Below, one piece after another: positions 33,542 through 41,806 of a DNA stretch of 64,000 nt. Where the stretch lies: positions 124,001 through 188,000 of the forward strand of contig JAFIGS010000017.1 in the NCBI GenBank assembly GCA_017849615.1. Direction: 5' to 3'. Both the position numbers and the translations under genes were made by a program. The stretch's first letter is position 1; every line of letters begins with the position of its first letter. Under the pieces are notes generated by a model. That model did not search any database. It had not been told where the DNA came from and saw only the letters and a program-made list of their open reading frames with translations. The stretch is from Pseudolabrys sp. (GTDB taxonomy: Bacteria; Pseudomonadota; Alphaproteobacteria; Rhizobiales; Xanthobacteraceae).

Positions 33542-36500
33542 TTACGCGACCGGTCCGGGGATCGACTCGATGTCAACGAGGAACGCCTTGTATTCCGGCG
33601 TCTCGATGTTCGCGTCTCCCACGTAAGGCGTCAGCGAGTTGGGGCCGAAGCCCTTCTTCGTTTCGCCTATGAAGCCCCAGTGCAGGGGTATGCCGACGAT
33701 ATGGACCGTCTTGCCGTCGCAGGTGAGCGGCTGAATGCGCTTGGTGACGACGGCTTTCGCCTTCACCGATCCGCGCTTCGACCACACCCGCACCCAGCCG
33801 CCGGACTTGACGTTCTTCTCGGCGGCCAGCTGCTCGCTGATCTCGACGAAGAACTCCGGCTGCATGGCGGCGTTGCGCTGCGAATGCTTGGTCCAGAAGT
33901 GGAAGTGCTCGGTGAGACGGTAGGACGTCGCCGCATAGGGGAAGTCCTTGGCCTCGCCGAACTGCTCCATATCGCCCTTGAACACGCGGGCGACCGGGTT
34001 GCCCCTGATCTTCGGCGCCATGACGTTGGCGATCGGCGCCTCGAACGGCTCGTAATGAGCCGGGAAAGGACCGTCGCGCAGCATGCCGCGCGTGAACAGG
34101 CGGGCGGAGCCCTCCGGGTTCATGATGAAGGGACCGACTTCGGTCGGCTTCATGGTCGGGCCGATGTCCGGCACATCGTCGCCGGTCCAGGTCGTGCCGT
34201 TCCACTCCAGCAGCTTGCGGGTCGGATCCCACGGCTTGCCGTTGAGGTCCGCCGAGGCGCGATTGTAGAGGATGCGCCTGTTGACGGGCCACGACCACGA
34301 CCACTTGCCGAAGGTGCCGAGATCCGCCGGGTCGCTGTTGTCGCGGCGGGCCATGTTGTTGCCGGCCTCGTTGTAGCAGCCCGAGTAGATCCAGCAGGCG
34401 CAGGCCGTCGTGCCGTCGTCGCGCAAGGCGGCGAAGGAGACGACCTGCTTGCCCTTCTGCAGCAGCATCTTGGTCGGATCGTTCGGATCCGGCACGTCGG
34501 CGAGCACGGAGCCGTTGAGCTCCTTGGCCAGTTCGTGCGGCGACGGCACGCCCGGATCCTTGTAGCGCCAGTCCAGCTTCAGGATCGGTTCGGCAAAGGC
34601 GCCGCCCTCCTGCTGGTACAGCTTCTTCAGGCGCAGATAGATCTGCGCCATGATCCAGGTGTCGTGCTTGTTTTCGCCGGGCGGGGAGCCGCCGGCCCAG
34701 TGCCACTGCAGCCAGCGGCCCGAGTTGGTCAGCGATCCTTCGTCTTCGGCAAAGCACGTCGTCGGCAGCTCGATCACTTCGGTCTGGATCGAGCCCGAGT
34801 TCACGTCGTTGAACTCGCCGTGGTTCTCCCAGAACCGCGCCGTCTCCGTCTGCAACGGATCCATGACGACGAGGAACTTGAGCTTGGAGAGCGCCGTGGT
34901 GAGCTTCTTGCGGTTCGGGAACGACAGCAGGGGGTTGAAGCCCTGGCAGAAGTAGCCGTTCATCTTGCCTTCGTGCATCAGCTCGAAGACCCGCAGGACG
35001 TCGTAGGCCGGCACGTCGAGCTTCGGCAGATAATCGAAAGCGAAGTTGTTCTCCGGCGTCGCCGCGTCGCTCCACATCGACTTCAGGAAGCTCACGAAGA
35101 ACTTCTTGTAGTTCTGCCAGTAGCTCATCTGGTTCGGCCGCATCGGCTTGAAGCCGCGGGTCGACATGTACTGGTCGAACGTCGTTTCCTTTTCCGTCGG
35201 GATATTGAGATAGCCCGGGATCAGGTTGGACATCAGGCCGATGTCGGTCAGCCCCTGGATGTTGGAGTGACCGCGCAACGCGTTCATGCCGCCACCGCGC
35301 ACGCCGATATTGCCCAGGATGAGCTGGAGCATCGCCATGGCGCGGATGTTCTGCGAACCCTTGGAGTGCTGGGTCCAGCCGAGCGCGTACATCGAGGTCA
35401 TCGTCTTGGTCGGCGTCGAGCACTCCGAGATCATCTGCGCCACCTTCAGGAACTTGTCCTTCGGCGTGCCGCAAATGCGCTCGACCATCTCGGGCGTATA
35501 GGCCGAGACGTGCTTCTTCAGCAGATTCCAGACGCTGCGCGGGTGATCGATGTCGGACTTGACGAAGCCGTCCTCGCCCAACTCGTAGTCCCACGTCGAC
35601 CGGTTGTAGTCGCGGCGGGCTTCATCGTAGCCGGTGAAAAGGCCGTCGTTGTAGTCGAAGCCTTCCTTCACGATGTACGAGGCGTTGGTGAAGTTCCTCG
35701 TGTATTCCCACTGCACCTTGTCGTTCTGGACGCAGTAGTTGATCACGCCGAGCAGGAACGCGATGTCCGTGCCCTGGCGGATCGGCGCATAGAAGTCCGC
35801 CACCGCCGCCGAGCGCGTGAAGCGCGGGTCGACAACGATGAGCTTGGCGCCGCGGTTGGCTTTCGCCTCCGTGACCCATTTGAAACCACAAGGATGCGCC
35901 TCGGCGGCATTGCCGCCCATGATAATGACGAGGTCGGTATTCTTGATATCCGTCCACGAGTTGGTCATCGCACCGCGACCGAATGTTGGGCCCAAACTGG
36001 ACACCGTCGGTCCGTGTCAAACTCTCGCTTGATTATCGAATGCCAGAATACCCGTGCTGCGCACCACCTTGTACGTGGCCCACGCGGTTTCGTTCGTTGT
36101 TGCGGAGGCGGCCAGGAAGCCCGTCGTCAGCCACCGGTTCACGGTGACGCCGTCGGCGTTCTTGGCGACAAAGTTCTTGTCGCGGTCGTCCTTCATCAGC
36201 CGCGCAACGCGATCGAGCGCGACGTCCCAGGACACGCGCTCCCACTTGTCCGAACCCGGCTTGCGGATCTGCGGATACAGCGTGCGCGTCTTGGCCGTGA
36301 CCATATCGAGGAGACCGGCGCCCTTCGGGCACAGAGTGCCGCGATTGGTCGGATGATCCGGGTCGCCTTCGATCTGAACGATCTGGGCCTTTTCGCCCTT
36401 CTTCAAATCGCCCTTCGAATACATGATGATGCCGCAGGCCACCGAGCAGTAGGTGCAGGTGTTGCGCGTCTCGGCCAGATTCGCGAGCTTCCATGGCCTG

Positions 36501-36616
36501 ATCGACGTCGCATAGGCGGCTTCGATATCACCGAAGCCCAGTGCACCCAGAGTTGTGCCGGCAACACCCGCGCTTGCGCCCTTCAGAAACTGGCGCCGCG
36601 AGAGTTCCATATTCAT
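33542..36616 (-). CDS. fdoG: Formate dehydrogenase major (alpha) subunit, selenocysteine-containing
   Basis: 1,024 residues with in-frame UGA at 36017-36019 read as Sec200; E. coli FdnG is about the same length with Sec196. The flanking residues DNQARV-Sec-HGPTV match the known formate dehydrogenase active site. A twin-arginine signal ([13 protein letters not shown]) shows export as a folded protein. Cys54, Cys57, Cys61 and Cys96 ([13 protein letters not shown]) hold the [4Fe-4S] cluster next to the bis-MGD molybdenum or tungsten centre. It oxidises periplasmic formate to CO2 and passes electrons via FdoH and FdoI to quinone. AAGGAGG precedes ATG 36616. Split annotation at the UGA would be wrong. 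Confidence 0.96.
35988..36019 (-). promoter_or_regulatory. Sec codon and bacterial SECIS hairpin in fdoG mRNA
   Basis: Counting the U of UGA (36019) as 1, the apical hairpin starts at base 15: GG, bulged U at position 17 (36003), GUCC, loop AGUUU, GGGC, CC. The bulged U17 and the GU in the loop are the features recognised by SelB in E. coli fdhF and fdnG, and their placement here is the same. The 4-bp upper stem includes one U-G pair. Confidence 0.9.
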
Positions 36617-36938
36617 CGTCTTGGCCCTCCTTTGAGAGCTGGCCCCCGACGGGGGACGACCGTCGCCCGCGCGCCCTCCGGCAACGCAGACGTCGCGCGA
36701 ATGCGCGTAACGAAAAGGTATTTTTGAACTGGAACAAAGTCAAACAGACGCAAAATCTGAAGACACAAATTCGCGTTATGTTGCAACGCAATAGACGGCA
36801 CTGAGCAAACGCTGGATCAGAACTCCATCCGTCATTTTTCGAGGCCGCAGTCAGAACTATATTTCGATTTCATGCCGGCATCGGCATGGACGTTTTGCCG
36901 ATTGACCGTTCCATCCCGGCGAGAGCACTATCCGCCTC
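36617..36938. promoter_or_regulatory. Divergent control region between the fdo/sel operon and the tusA/selD side
   Basis: 322 bp without a gene. The left end carries the fdoG ribosome-binding site; 36715-36800 is AT-rich compared with the surroundings and probably contains the leftward promoter. CATGCC-GGCATC-GGCATG at 36871-36888 is an inverted repeat with 6-bp arms, a possible protein site for the rightward promoter. I see no convincing -24/-12 or -35/-10 pair and no FNR-type site that I would defend. Confidence 0.35.
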
Positions 36939-37478
36939 GTGATTTCGCACGCTGCTCCCGAGTTTCGGGGCGTATCGTGGCTTGGGTTGTGGTCCGGCAC
37001 GGTGTTGTCCGCGGCGGCTGCGTTGCTCGTTCCGGTCGCGGCACACGCCGCCGGACTCGTCCTGTGGACTGAACCCAACCCGCAGGCCTTCGCGCTTCCC
37101 CGCCTGGACGACTCCAACGCTGCGGCTTTTGGCCTCAGAAGCCAGAGCGGCGAGACCGTCCTTGTCCACTTCTTCGCCAGTTGGTGCGAGCCCTGCCGGG
37201 ACGAATTGCCCGCGCTCAACCGTCTCGCCGCACCGGCCTTGACGGTGGTCGCGATCGCCGTCGCGGACACCGATTCGCGGCAGAAGCTATTCGGCGCCTG
37301 GGAAGACAACTGGCTGGCCTATAATTTCGCACACGACATCGCGCTGCCGGGCGCGACCGGGCCGAAACTGGGCTTCCTGATGTATCCGCAGGCCGAGTGC
37401 GGCCCGAACCGGCTGGATTGCCTGGATCCGGATAGATTCAAATACACCATCACCGCCAAGGAACAGACTGCGGCGTGA
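36939..37478 (+). CDS. Thioredoxin-like exported protein with an atypical C-terminus
   Basis: 179 residues from GTG 36939, with a hydrophobic export segment (about 15-38, ending VPVAAHA). Residues 70-115 are TlpA/ResA-like: TVLVHFFASWCEPCRDELPA holds a WCEPC redox motif (Cys83, Cys86). After about residue 120 the sequence no longer looks like thioredoxin; the usual cis-Pro segment (G-x-P-T) is missing, and the last 45 residues (including GFLMYPQAECGPNRLDCLDP) add two more Cys. It may be a truncated or chimeric gene, or a real variant. It is divergent from fdoG, so a role in periplasmic thiol or selenol chemistry is possible. Start choice is uncertain. Confidence 0.6.
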   Translation: MISHAAPEFRGVSWLGLWSGTVLSAAAALLVPVAAHAAGLVLWTEPNPQAFALPRLDDSNAAAFGLRSQSGETVLVHFFASWCEPCRDELPALNRLAAPALTVVAIAVADTDSRQKLFGAWEDNWLAYNFAHDIALPGATGPKLGFLMYPQAECGPNRLDCLDPDRFKYTITAKEQTAA

Positions 37479-37505
37479 GACCGTTCGCCATCATCGCCAA
37501 GGATT

Positions 37506-37531
37506 CCGGATGCCGCGGCCGCGGCATCCGG
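37506..37531. terminator. Perfect 26-bp palindrome, probable terminator or mRNA hairpin
   Basis: The arms CCGGATGCCGCGG and CCGCGGCATCCGG are exact complements, 28 bp after the thioredoxin-like gene. In RNA the tip would open to a small loop leaving an 11-bp GC-rich stem. Only a weak T-rich stretch (TGTCTTCACGTCGTGTT) follows, so termination may be partial, separating this gene from the tusA-selD genes. Confidence 0.5.
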
Positions 37532-37610
37532 TGTCTTCACGTCGTGTTGGCGGGTGGAACCCGCGGCGGCTCCTGTCTGTTGGGATTCCGACAGAACACA
37601 GGAGCAGACC

Positions 37611-37964
37611 ATGCGACCCCGCGCATTGTTTCTTTCCACCGTGATGCTGACGTCCGTCCTCGGCGGCGCGGTCTACGCCCAGCAAAGCCAGCCCGACGCG
37701 CAGACGCAGCCCAGCGAGAGCAAGGATCACACCCCGCAGAACGGCAGCGCCGAAGGCACCAAGCCGGAGCACATGGGCTCATCCGGCTGGACCGGTGGCA
37801 CCGGCGGCTCGCACATCGGCACCAGCAACTCCGCGACAAGCGGTTCAGGCTCCACGGATTCCGGAATCAATACCGAGGCTGCCAAGGGCCAGCCCCTGAC
37901 GGCGACTGGCGAGGATCTCAAGGGTCCCGCGGTGCGCTTCGCGCCCAACAAAACTCCGGAATAA
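37611..37964 (+). CDS. Small secreted Ser/Gly/Thr-rich protein of unknown function
   Basis: 117 residues from ATG 37611 with AGGAG upstream. A clear signal peptide (MRPRALFLSTVMLTSVLGGA, cleavage after VYA near residue 23) is followed by a low-complexity polar region rich in Gln, Ser, Gly and Thr (GTGGSHIGTSNSATSGSGST) and no Cys. No domain is recognisable. It is 19 bp upstream of the tusA-like gene and so appears co-transcribed with sulfur/selenium genes, though its location is outside the cytoplasm. Confidence 0.75.
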   Translation: MRPRALFLSTVMLTSVLGGAVYAQQSQPDAQTQPSESKDHTPQNGSAEGTKPEHMGSSGWTGGTGGSHIGTSNSATSGSGSTDSGINTEAAKGQPLTATGEDLKGPAVRFAPNKTPE

Positions 37965-37983
37965 TCCATGCTAGGAGGGCGCC

Positions 37984-38223
37984 ATGAAAGCGCCCTCCGC
38001 CATTGCTCTGGATCTGCGCGGCCTGCGCTGCCCGCAGCCCGTGCTGCGCGCCAAAAAGGTGCTGCGCACCCTCGACGCAGGCGCATTGCTGACGCTCGAA
38101 TGTACCGACCCGCTCACGGTCATTGACGTTCCCCATTTTTGCAATCAGACCGGCCACCGCCTGATCGCGCGCGAGAAGCGCGACGATCTGTACATCTTCA
38201 CTATCGAGAAGAAGAGCGGTTAG
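37984..38223 (+). CDS. TusA/SirA-family sulfur carrier
   Basis: 79 residues with the family motif LDLRGLRCPQPVLRAKK; Cys16 is the persulfide-carrying residue of the CPxP motif. TusA proteins take sulfur from a cysteine desulfurase and hand it on for tRNA thiolation, molybdenum cofactor chemistry or dissimilatory sulfur metabolism; SirA-like proteins also occur next to selD. The desulfurase gene starts 2 bp after its stop and selD follows, so it probably shuttles sulfur or selenium between them. AGGAGG precedes the ATG. Confidence 0.92.
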   Translation: MKAPSAIALDLRGLRCPQPVLRAKKVLRTLDAGALLTLECTDPLTVIDVPHFCNQTGHRLIAREKRDDLYIFTIEKKSG

Positions 38224-38225
38224 CC

Positions 38226-39446
38226 GTGGCGATTTATCTCGACAGCAATTCGACGACGCCGATCGAGCCGGCTGTGCTCGCGGCCATGCTGCCCTACCTC
38301 ACCGAGCACTTCGGCAATCCATCTTCCGCGCATGTGCTTGGCCATGCGGCGCATGAGGCCGTCGACAAGGCGCGTGCGCAGGTCGCCGCGCTGATCGGCG
38401 CCTCGCCCGGCGAAATCGTGTTCACCAGTGGCGGCACCGAAGCGACCAACATGGCGATCCGCGGCGCAGCCGCGATGAGCCAGCGCCGCACCATTGTCAC
38501 CACCAATATCGAGCATCCGGCGACCGACGCCTGTTGCGCCGAGCTGGCGAAGCAGGGCTTCATCATCAAGCGGCTGAAGAGTTCGGCCGATGGCCTCGTC
38601 GATCCCGCTGAAGCGCGTTCGCTGATCGATGCCGACACCGCGCTCGTGTCGATCATTCACGCCCAGAATGAGATCGGCACGCTGCAGCCCGTCGCCGAGA
38701 TCGCGGCGCTGGCGCATGCGGCCGGCGCACTGGTGCATGTCGATGTGGCGCAGTCCGTCGGCAAGGTGCCCGTCGATGTCACGGCGCTCGGCGCCGACCT
38801 GATCTCGATCGCCGGGCACAAGCTCTATGCCCCGAAGGGCGTCGGTGTTCTCTATATGAAGCGCGGCATCGCGCTGCCGCCGCTTCTGGTCGGCGCCGGA
38901 CAGGAGCGCGGCCGCCGTCCCGGCACGGAGAACGTGCCCTATATAGTGGCGCTCGGCGAAGCCTGCCGGCTGGCGCAAAACGCATTGGCGGAAGCGGAGC
39001 CGCGTCTGCGCGCGCTCAGCGCGCGACTGCTCGAGCATCTCATGCATCAGGTGCCCGGCCTGACCCTGGTCGGTGATCGCGAGCGGCGGCTGCCGAATAC
39101 ATTGAATGTGCTGTTTCCAGGCGTCTCCGGGCGGCAATTGCTGGCGGCATGCCCGGCCGTGCTCGCCTCGAACGGCTCGGCCTGTCATGCCGACAGCGAA
39201 GAGCCTTCGGCGATCCTGCTGGCGCTCGGCATTGCCCGCGACATCGCGCTCGGCACCGTGCGGTTGTCTCTGGGACGGCACACCACGCAAGACGACGTCG
39301 ATGCCGCCGCCGAACAGCTCGCGGCGGCGTGGCGCATCCTCGTCATTCCGGGGCGCTCGCATAAGCGAGCGAACCCGGAATCCGGAGGCGGATTCGTATC
39401 ATCGGGCTGGATTCCGGGTCCGCCCCTTCGGGGCGTCCCGGAATGA
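38226..39446 (+). CDS. Cysteine desulfurase (NifS/IscS class) with a repeat-derived C-terminal tail
   Basis: 406 residues from GTG 38226. PLP lysine is Lys199 ([14 protein letters not shown]) and the catalytic Cys320 lies in [13 protein letters not shown] on the flexible loop of class I desulfurases. The enzyme frees sulfur (or selenium from selenocysteine) from the amino acid as an enzyme-bound persulfide or selenide. Lying between tusA and selD, it is a candidate selenium donor for selenophosphate synthesis or sulfur donor for formate dehydrogenase maturation. The last 34 residues and the stop codon come from a palindromic repeat (39342-39447), so the original C-terminus has been replaced. 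Confidence 0.92.
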   Translation: MAIYLDSNSTTPIEPAVLAAMLPYLTEHFGNPSSAHVLGHAAHEAVDKARAQVAALIGASPGEIVFTSGGTEATNMAIRGAAAMSQRRTIVTTNIEHPATDACCAELAKQGFIIKRLKSSADGLVDPAEARSLIDADTALVSIIHAQNEIGTLQPVAEIAALAHAAGALVHVDVAQSVGKVPVDVTALGADLISIAGHKLYAPKGVGVLYMKRGIALPPLLVGAGQERGRRPGTENVPYIVALGEACRLAQNALAEAEPRLRALSARLLEHLMHQVPGLTLVGDRERRLPNTLNVLFPGVSGRQLLAACPAVLASNGSACHADSEEPSAILLALGIARDIALGTVRLSLGRHTTQDDVDAAAEQLAAAWRILVIPGRSHKRANPESGGGFVSSGWIPGPPLRGVPE

Positions 39447-39447
39447 C
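39342..39447. repeat. Palindromic interspersed repeat (about 106 bp) overlapping the desulfurase 3' end
   Basis: Outer arms GTCATTCCGGGGCG (39342-39355) and CGTCCCGGAATGAC (39434-39447) are nearly exact complements. Inside are a second pair, CCCGGAATCC (39374-39383) and GGATTCCGGG (39409-39418), and two small hairpins, GCTCGC-ATAA-GCGAGC near 39355-39370 and CGCCCC-TTC-GGGGCG at 39421-39435. This nested structure is typical of small mobile palindromic repeats common in Hyphomicrobiales genomes. It supplies the last 34 codons and stop of the desulfurase gene. Confidence 0.8.
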
Positions 39448-39483
39448 GGACTTAGTAAGAGACATCAGGCCAGGAGAATTGCC

Positions 39484-40548
39484 GTGAACATCCAGACGCC
39501 GATCAGGCTGAGCCACCTCTCCCATGGCGGCGGCTGCGGCTGCAAGCTGGCGCCGTCGGTGCTGACGCAGTTGTTGTCGAGCCATCCGATGACGACGCCG
39601 TACAAGCAGTTGCTGGTCGGCGTCGAGACCGGCGACGACGCCGCGGTATGGGAGCTGGATCCCGGCAACGACAACGGCACCTGTATCATCGCGACCACCG
39701 ACTTCTTCATGCCGATGGTGGACGATGCGCGCGACTTCGGCCGCATCGCCGCGACCAACGCCATCTCCGATGTCTATGCCATGGGCGGCACGCCGATCTT
39801 CGCCCTCGCCATTCTCGGTATGCCGGTCGACAAGATCCCGCCGGAGATGGTGCGGCAGATTCTCGAAGGCGGTCAGTCGGTCTGCGCGGAAGCGGGCATC
39901 CCGATCGCCGGCGGCCATTCTATCGACTCGCCGGAGCCGATCTACGGCCTCGCCGTCATTGGCACCGCGCAGAAAGCGGACATCCGCCGCAACGCCGATG
40001 CAAAAGCGGGAGATGCGCTCATTCTCACCAAGGCGCTCGGCGTCGGCATCTATTCGGCCGCATTCAAGAAGAGCGCGCTGTCGCGCGCGGCCTATGACGA
40101 GTTCATCGCGACGACGACCTTGCTCAACAAGGTCGGCGCCACGCTCGCGAAGGAACCGGCCGTGCACGCAATGACCGACGTCACCGGCTTCGGCCTGCTT
40201 GGCCACGCGCTCGAACTGGCGCGCGGCTCGGGCAAGACCGTGACCATTAACGCCGGCAGTCTGCCGTTCCTCAAGGAGGCCGCCGCGCTGGCGCAGCAAG
40301 GTTTCATCACCGGCGCGTCCGGCCGCAACTGGAAGAGCTACGACGCCCACGTGACCTTGCCGGACGGCACGGCCGAGTGGCAGCGCCAGATCCTGTGCGA
40401 TCCGCAAACCTCGGGCGGTCTGCTCATTTCCTGCGCGCCGGACAAGGCCGACACCTTGCTCAAGGGCATCGTCGCCGCCGGTTATTCCTCGGCGCGGATC
40501 ATCGGCCGCGTCGCAGCGGGCGAACCGATCGTGGCGGTGGCGCCCTAG
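39484..40548 (+). CDS. selD: Selenophosphate synthase (selenide, water dikinase), Cys form
   Basis: 354 residues from GTG 39484, with CAGGAG upstream. The N-terminal [10 protein letters not shown] places Cys18 and Lys21 at the positions of catalytic Cys17 and Lys20 in E. coli SelD; many organisms have Sec there but this one has Cys, so SelD itself does not need Sec decoding. [33 protein letters not shown] and [20 protein letters not shown] are the ATP- and metal-binding segments. The product supplies selenophosphate to SelA, completing the Sec pathway in this window. Confidence 0.95.
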   Translation: MNIQTPIRLSHLSHGGGCGCKLAPSVLTQLLSSHPMTTPYKQLLVGVETGDDAAVWELDPGNDNGTCIIATTDFFMPMVDDARDFGRIAATNAISDVYAMGGTPIFALAILGMPVDKIPPEMVRQILEGGQSVCAEAGIPIAGGHSIDSPEPIYGLAVIGTAQKADIRRNADAKAGDALILTKALGVGIYSAAFKKSALSRAAYDEFIATTTLLNKVGATLAKEPAVHAMTDVTGFGLLGHALELARGSGKTVTINAGSLPFLKEAAALAQQGFITGASGRNWKSYDAHVTLPDGTAEWQRQILCDPQTSGGLLISCAPDKADTLLKGIVAAGYSSARIIGRVAAGEPIVAVAP

Positions 40549-40574
40549 ACGTCAGACTGCGTGACGACGGCCTA

Positions 40575-41756
40575 TCAAGACCGCTCGAAGATCGCCGCGA
40601 TGCCCTGCCCGCCGCCGATGCACATGGTCACCAGTGCGCGCTTTTGCTGCGTACGCGCCAGCTCATAAACAGCCTTCACGGTATTGATGGCGCCGGTGGC
40701 GCCGACCGGATGACCGAGCGAGATGCCGCTGCCATTCGGGTTGACCTTGGCCGGATCGAACTTCAGTTCGCGCGCCACCGCGCAGGCCTGCGCGGCAAAA
40801 GCCTCGTTGGATTCGATAATATCGATGTCGCCGATGGCGATGCCCGTCTTTTTCAGCGCGAGCCTGGTCGCCGGAATCGGCCCCAGCCCCATGAATAGCG
40901 GCTCGACGCCGGCATGGGCGTAGGCGACCATGCGCGCCATCGGCTTGAGACCGAGCCGCTTCACCGCCGCCTCGCTTGCCAGCACCACGGCGGCAGCGCC
41001 GTCATTGATGCCGGAGGCATTGCCGGCGGTAACGCTACCGCCGTCACGCTTGAACACCGGGCGCAGCTTGCCGAAATCATCGGCCACCGCATCGTGCCGC
41101 GTGTGCTCATCGGTGTCGAATACTTCAGCGCCCTTGCGTCCCTTGATTTCGATACCGAGGATCTGGTCCTTGAAATAGCCCGACCGCGTGGCATGCGACG
41201 CGCGGCGATGGCTCTCCAAAGCCAGCGCATCCTGATCTTCGCGCGGAATCCTGTGTCGCTCGGCGACGTTCTCCGCGGTCACGCCCATCAATACGCGGTT
41301 GAACGGATCGTTGAGCGCGCCGTCGAGAATATCGATGAGGGGCGCATTGCCCATCCGGGTGCCCCAGCGCACCGAGGTGGCGAAGAACGGCGCCTGCGAC
41401 ATGTTCTCGGCGCCGCCGGCAATGGCGACATCGCAATCGCCGAGGCGAATGCTCTGCGCGGCCGAGACCACCGCCTGCAGCCCCGAGCCGCAGAGACGAT
41501 TGACGGTCAGCGCCGGCGTCTCGACCGGAAGACCGGCTTCGATCGCGGCCACACGGGAGATGTACATGTCGCGCGGACCGGTGTGCAGCACCTGGCCGAA
41601 AACGACATGGCCGATTTCTGCCGCGGCCACGCCCGAACGGCGCAGCGCCTCCGCGGTCACCTTCGCGGCGAGATCGGTGGCCGGCACACCCTTGAGACTG
41701 CCGCCGAATGTGCCGATCGCCGTACGCACGCACGACACGACATAGACTTCATTCAT
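40575..41756 (-). CDS. Acetyl-CoA acetyltransferase / beta-ketothiolase
   Basis: 393 residues with all thiolase residues: nucleophile Cys89 (VNRLCGSGLQAV), His in SLGHPVGATGAI and the second Cys in CIGGGQGIA. The family cleaves 3-ketoacyl-CoA with CoA or condenses acetyl-CoA. It is the last gene of a leftward operon of acyl-CoA dehydrogenases, SDR and hydroxyacyl-CoA dehydrogenase, so it likely performs the thiolytic step of beta-oxidation. Confidence 0.94.
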   Translation of the reverse strand: MNEVYVVSCVRTAIGTFGGSLKGVPATDLAAKVTAEALRRSGVAAAEIGHVVFGQVLHTGPRDMYISRVAAIEAGLPVETPALTVNRLCGSGLQAVVSAAQSIRLGDCDVAIAGGAENMSQAPFFATSVRWGTRMGNAPLIDILDGALNDPFNRVLMGVTAENVAERHRIPREDQDALALESHRRASHATRSGYFKDQILGIEIKGRKGAEVFDTDEHTRHDAVADDFGKLRPVFKRDGGSVTAGNASGINDGAAAVVLASEAAVKRLGLKPMARMVAYAHAGVEPLFMGLGPIPATRLALKKTGIAIGDIDIIESNEAFAAQACAVARELKFDPAKVNPNGSGISLGHPVGATGAINTVKAVYELARTQQKRALVTMCIGGGQGIAAIFERS

Positions 41757-41806
41757 CGTCTTCTCTCCACTTATCCGGATCGTGCGACCCGAAGCTCCCC
41801 TGCATT

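Noticed and set aside
36017-36019. Apparent stop codon splitting fdoG into a 199-residue and an 820-residue protein
   Set aside because: The UGA has the formate dehydrogenase active-site context and a proper SECIS hairpin, and selABCD are present; it is read as selenocysteine.
33527-36727. 1,066-codon open frame on the plus strand antisense to fdoG
   Set aside because: Its translation is rich in Arg, His and Asp with no motif, and it mirrors the codon structure of fdoG on the other strand; a GC-rich shadow frame.
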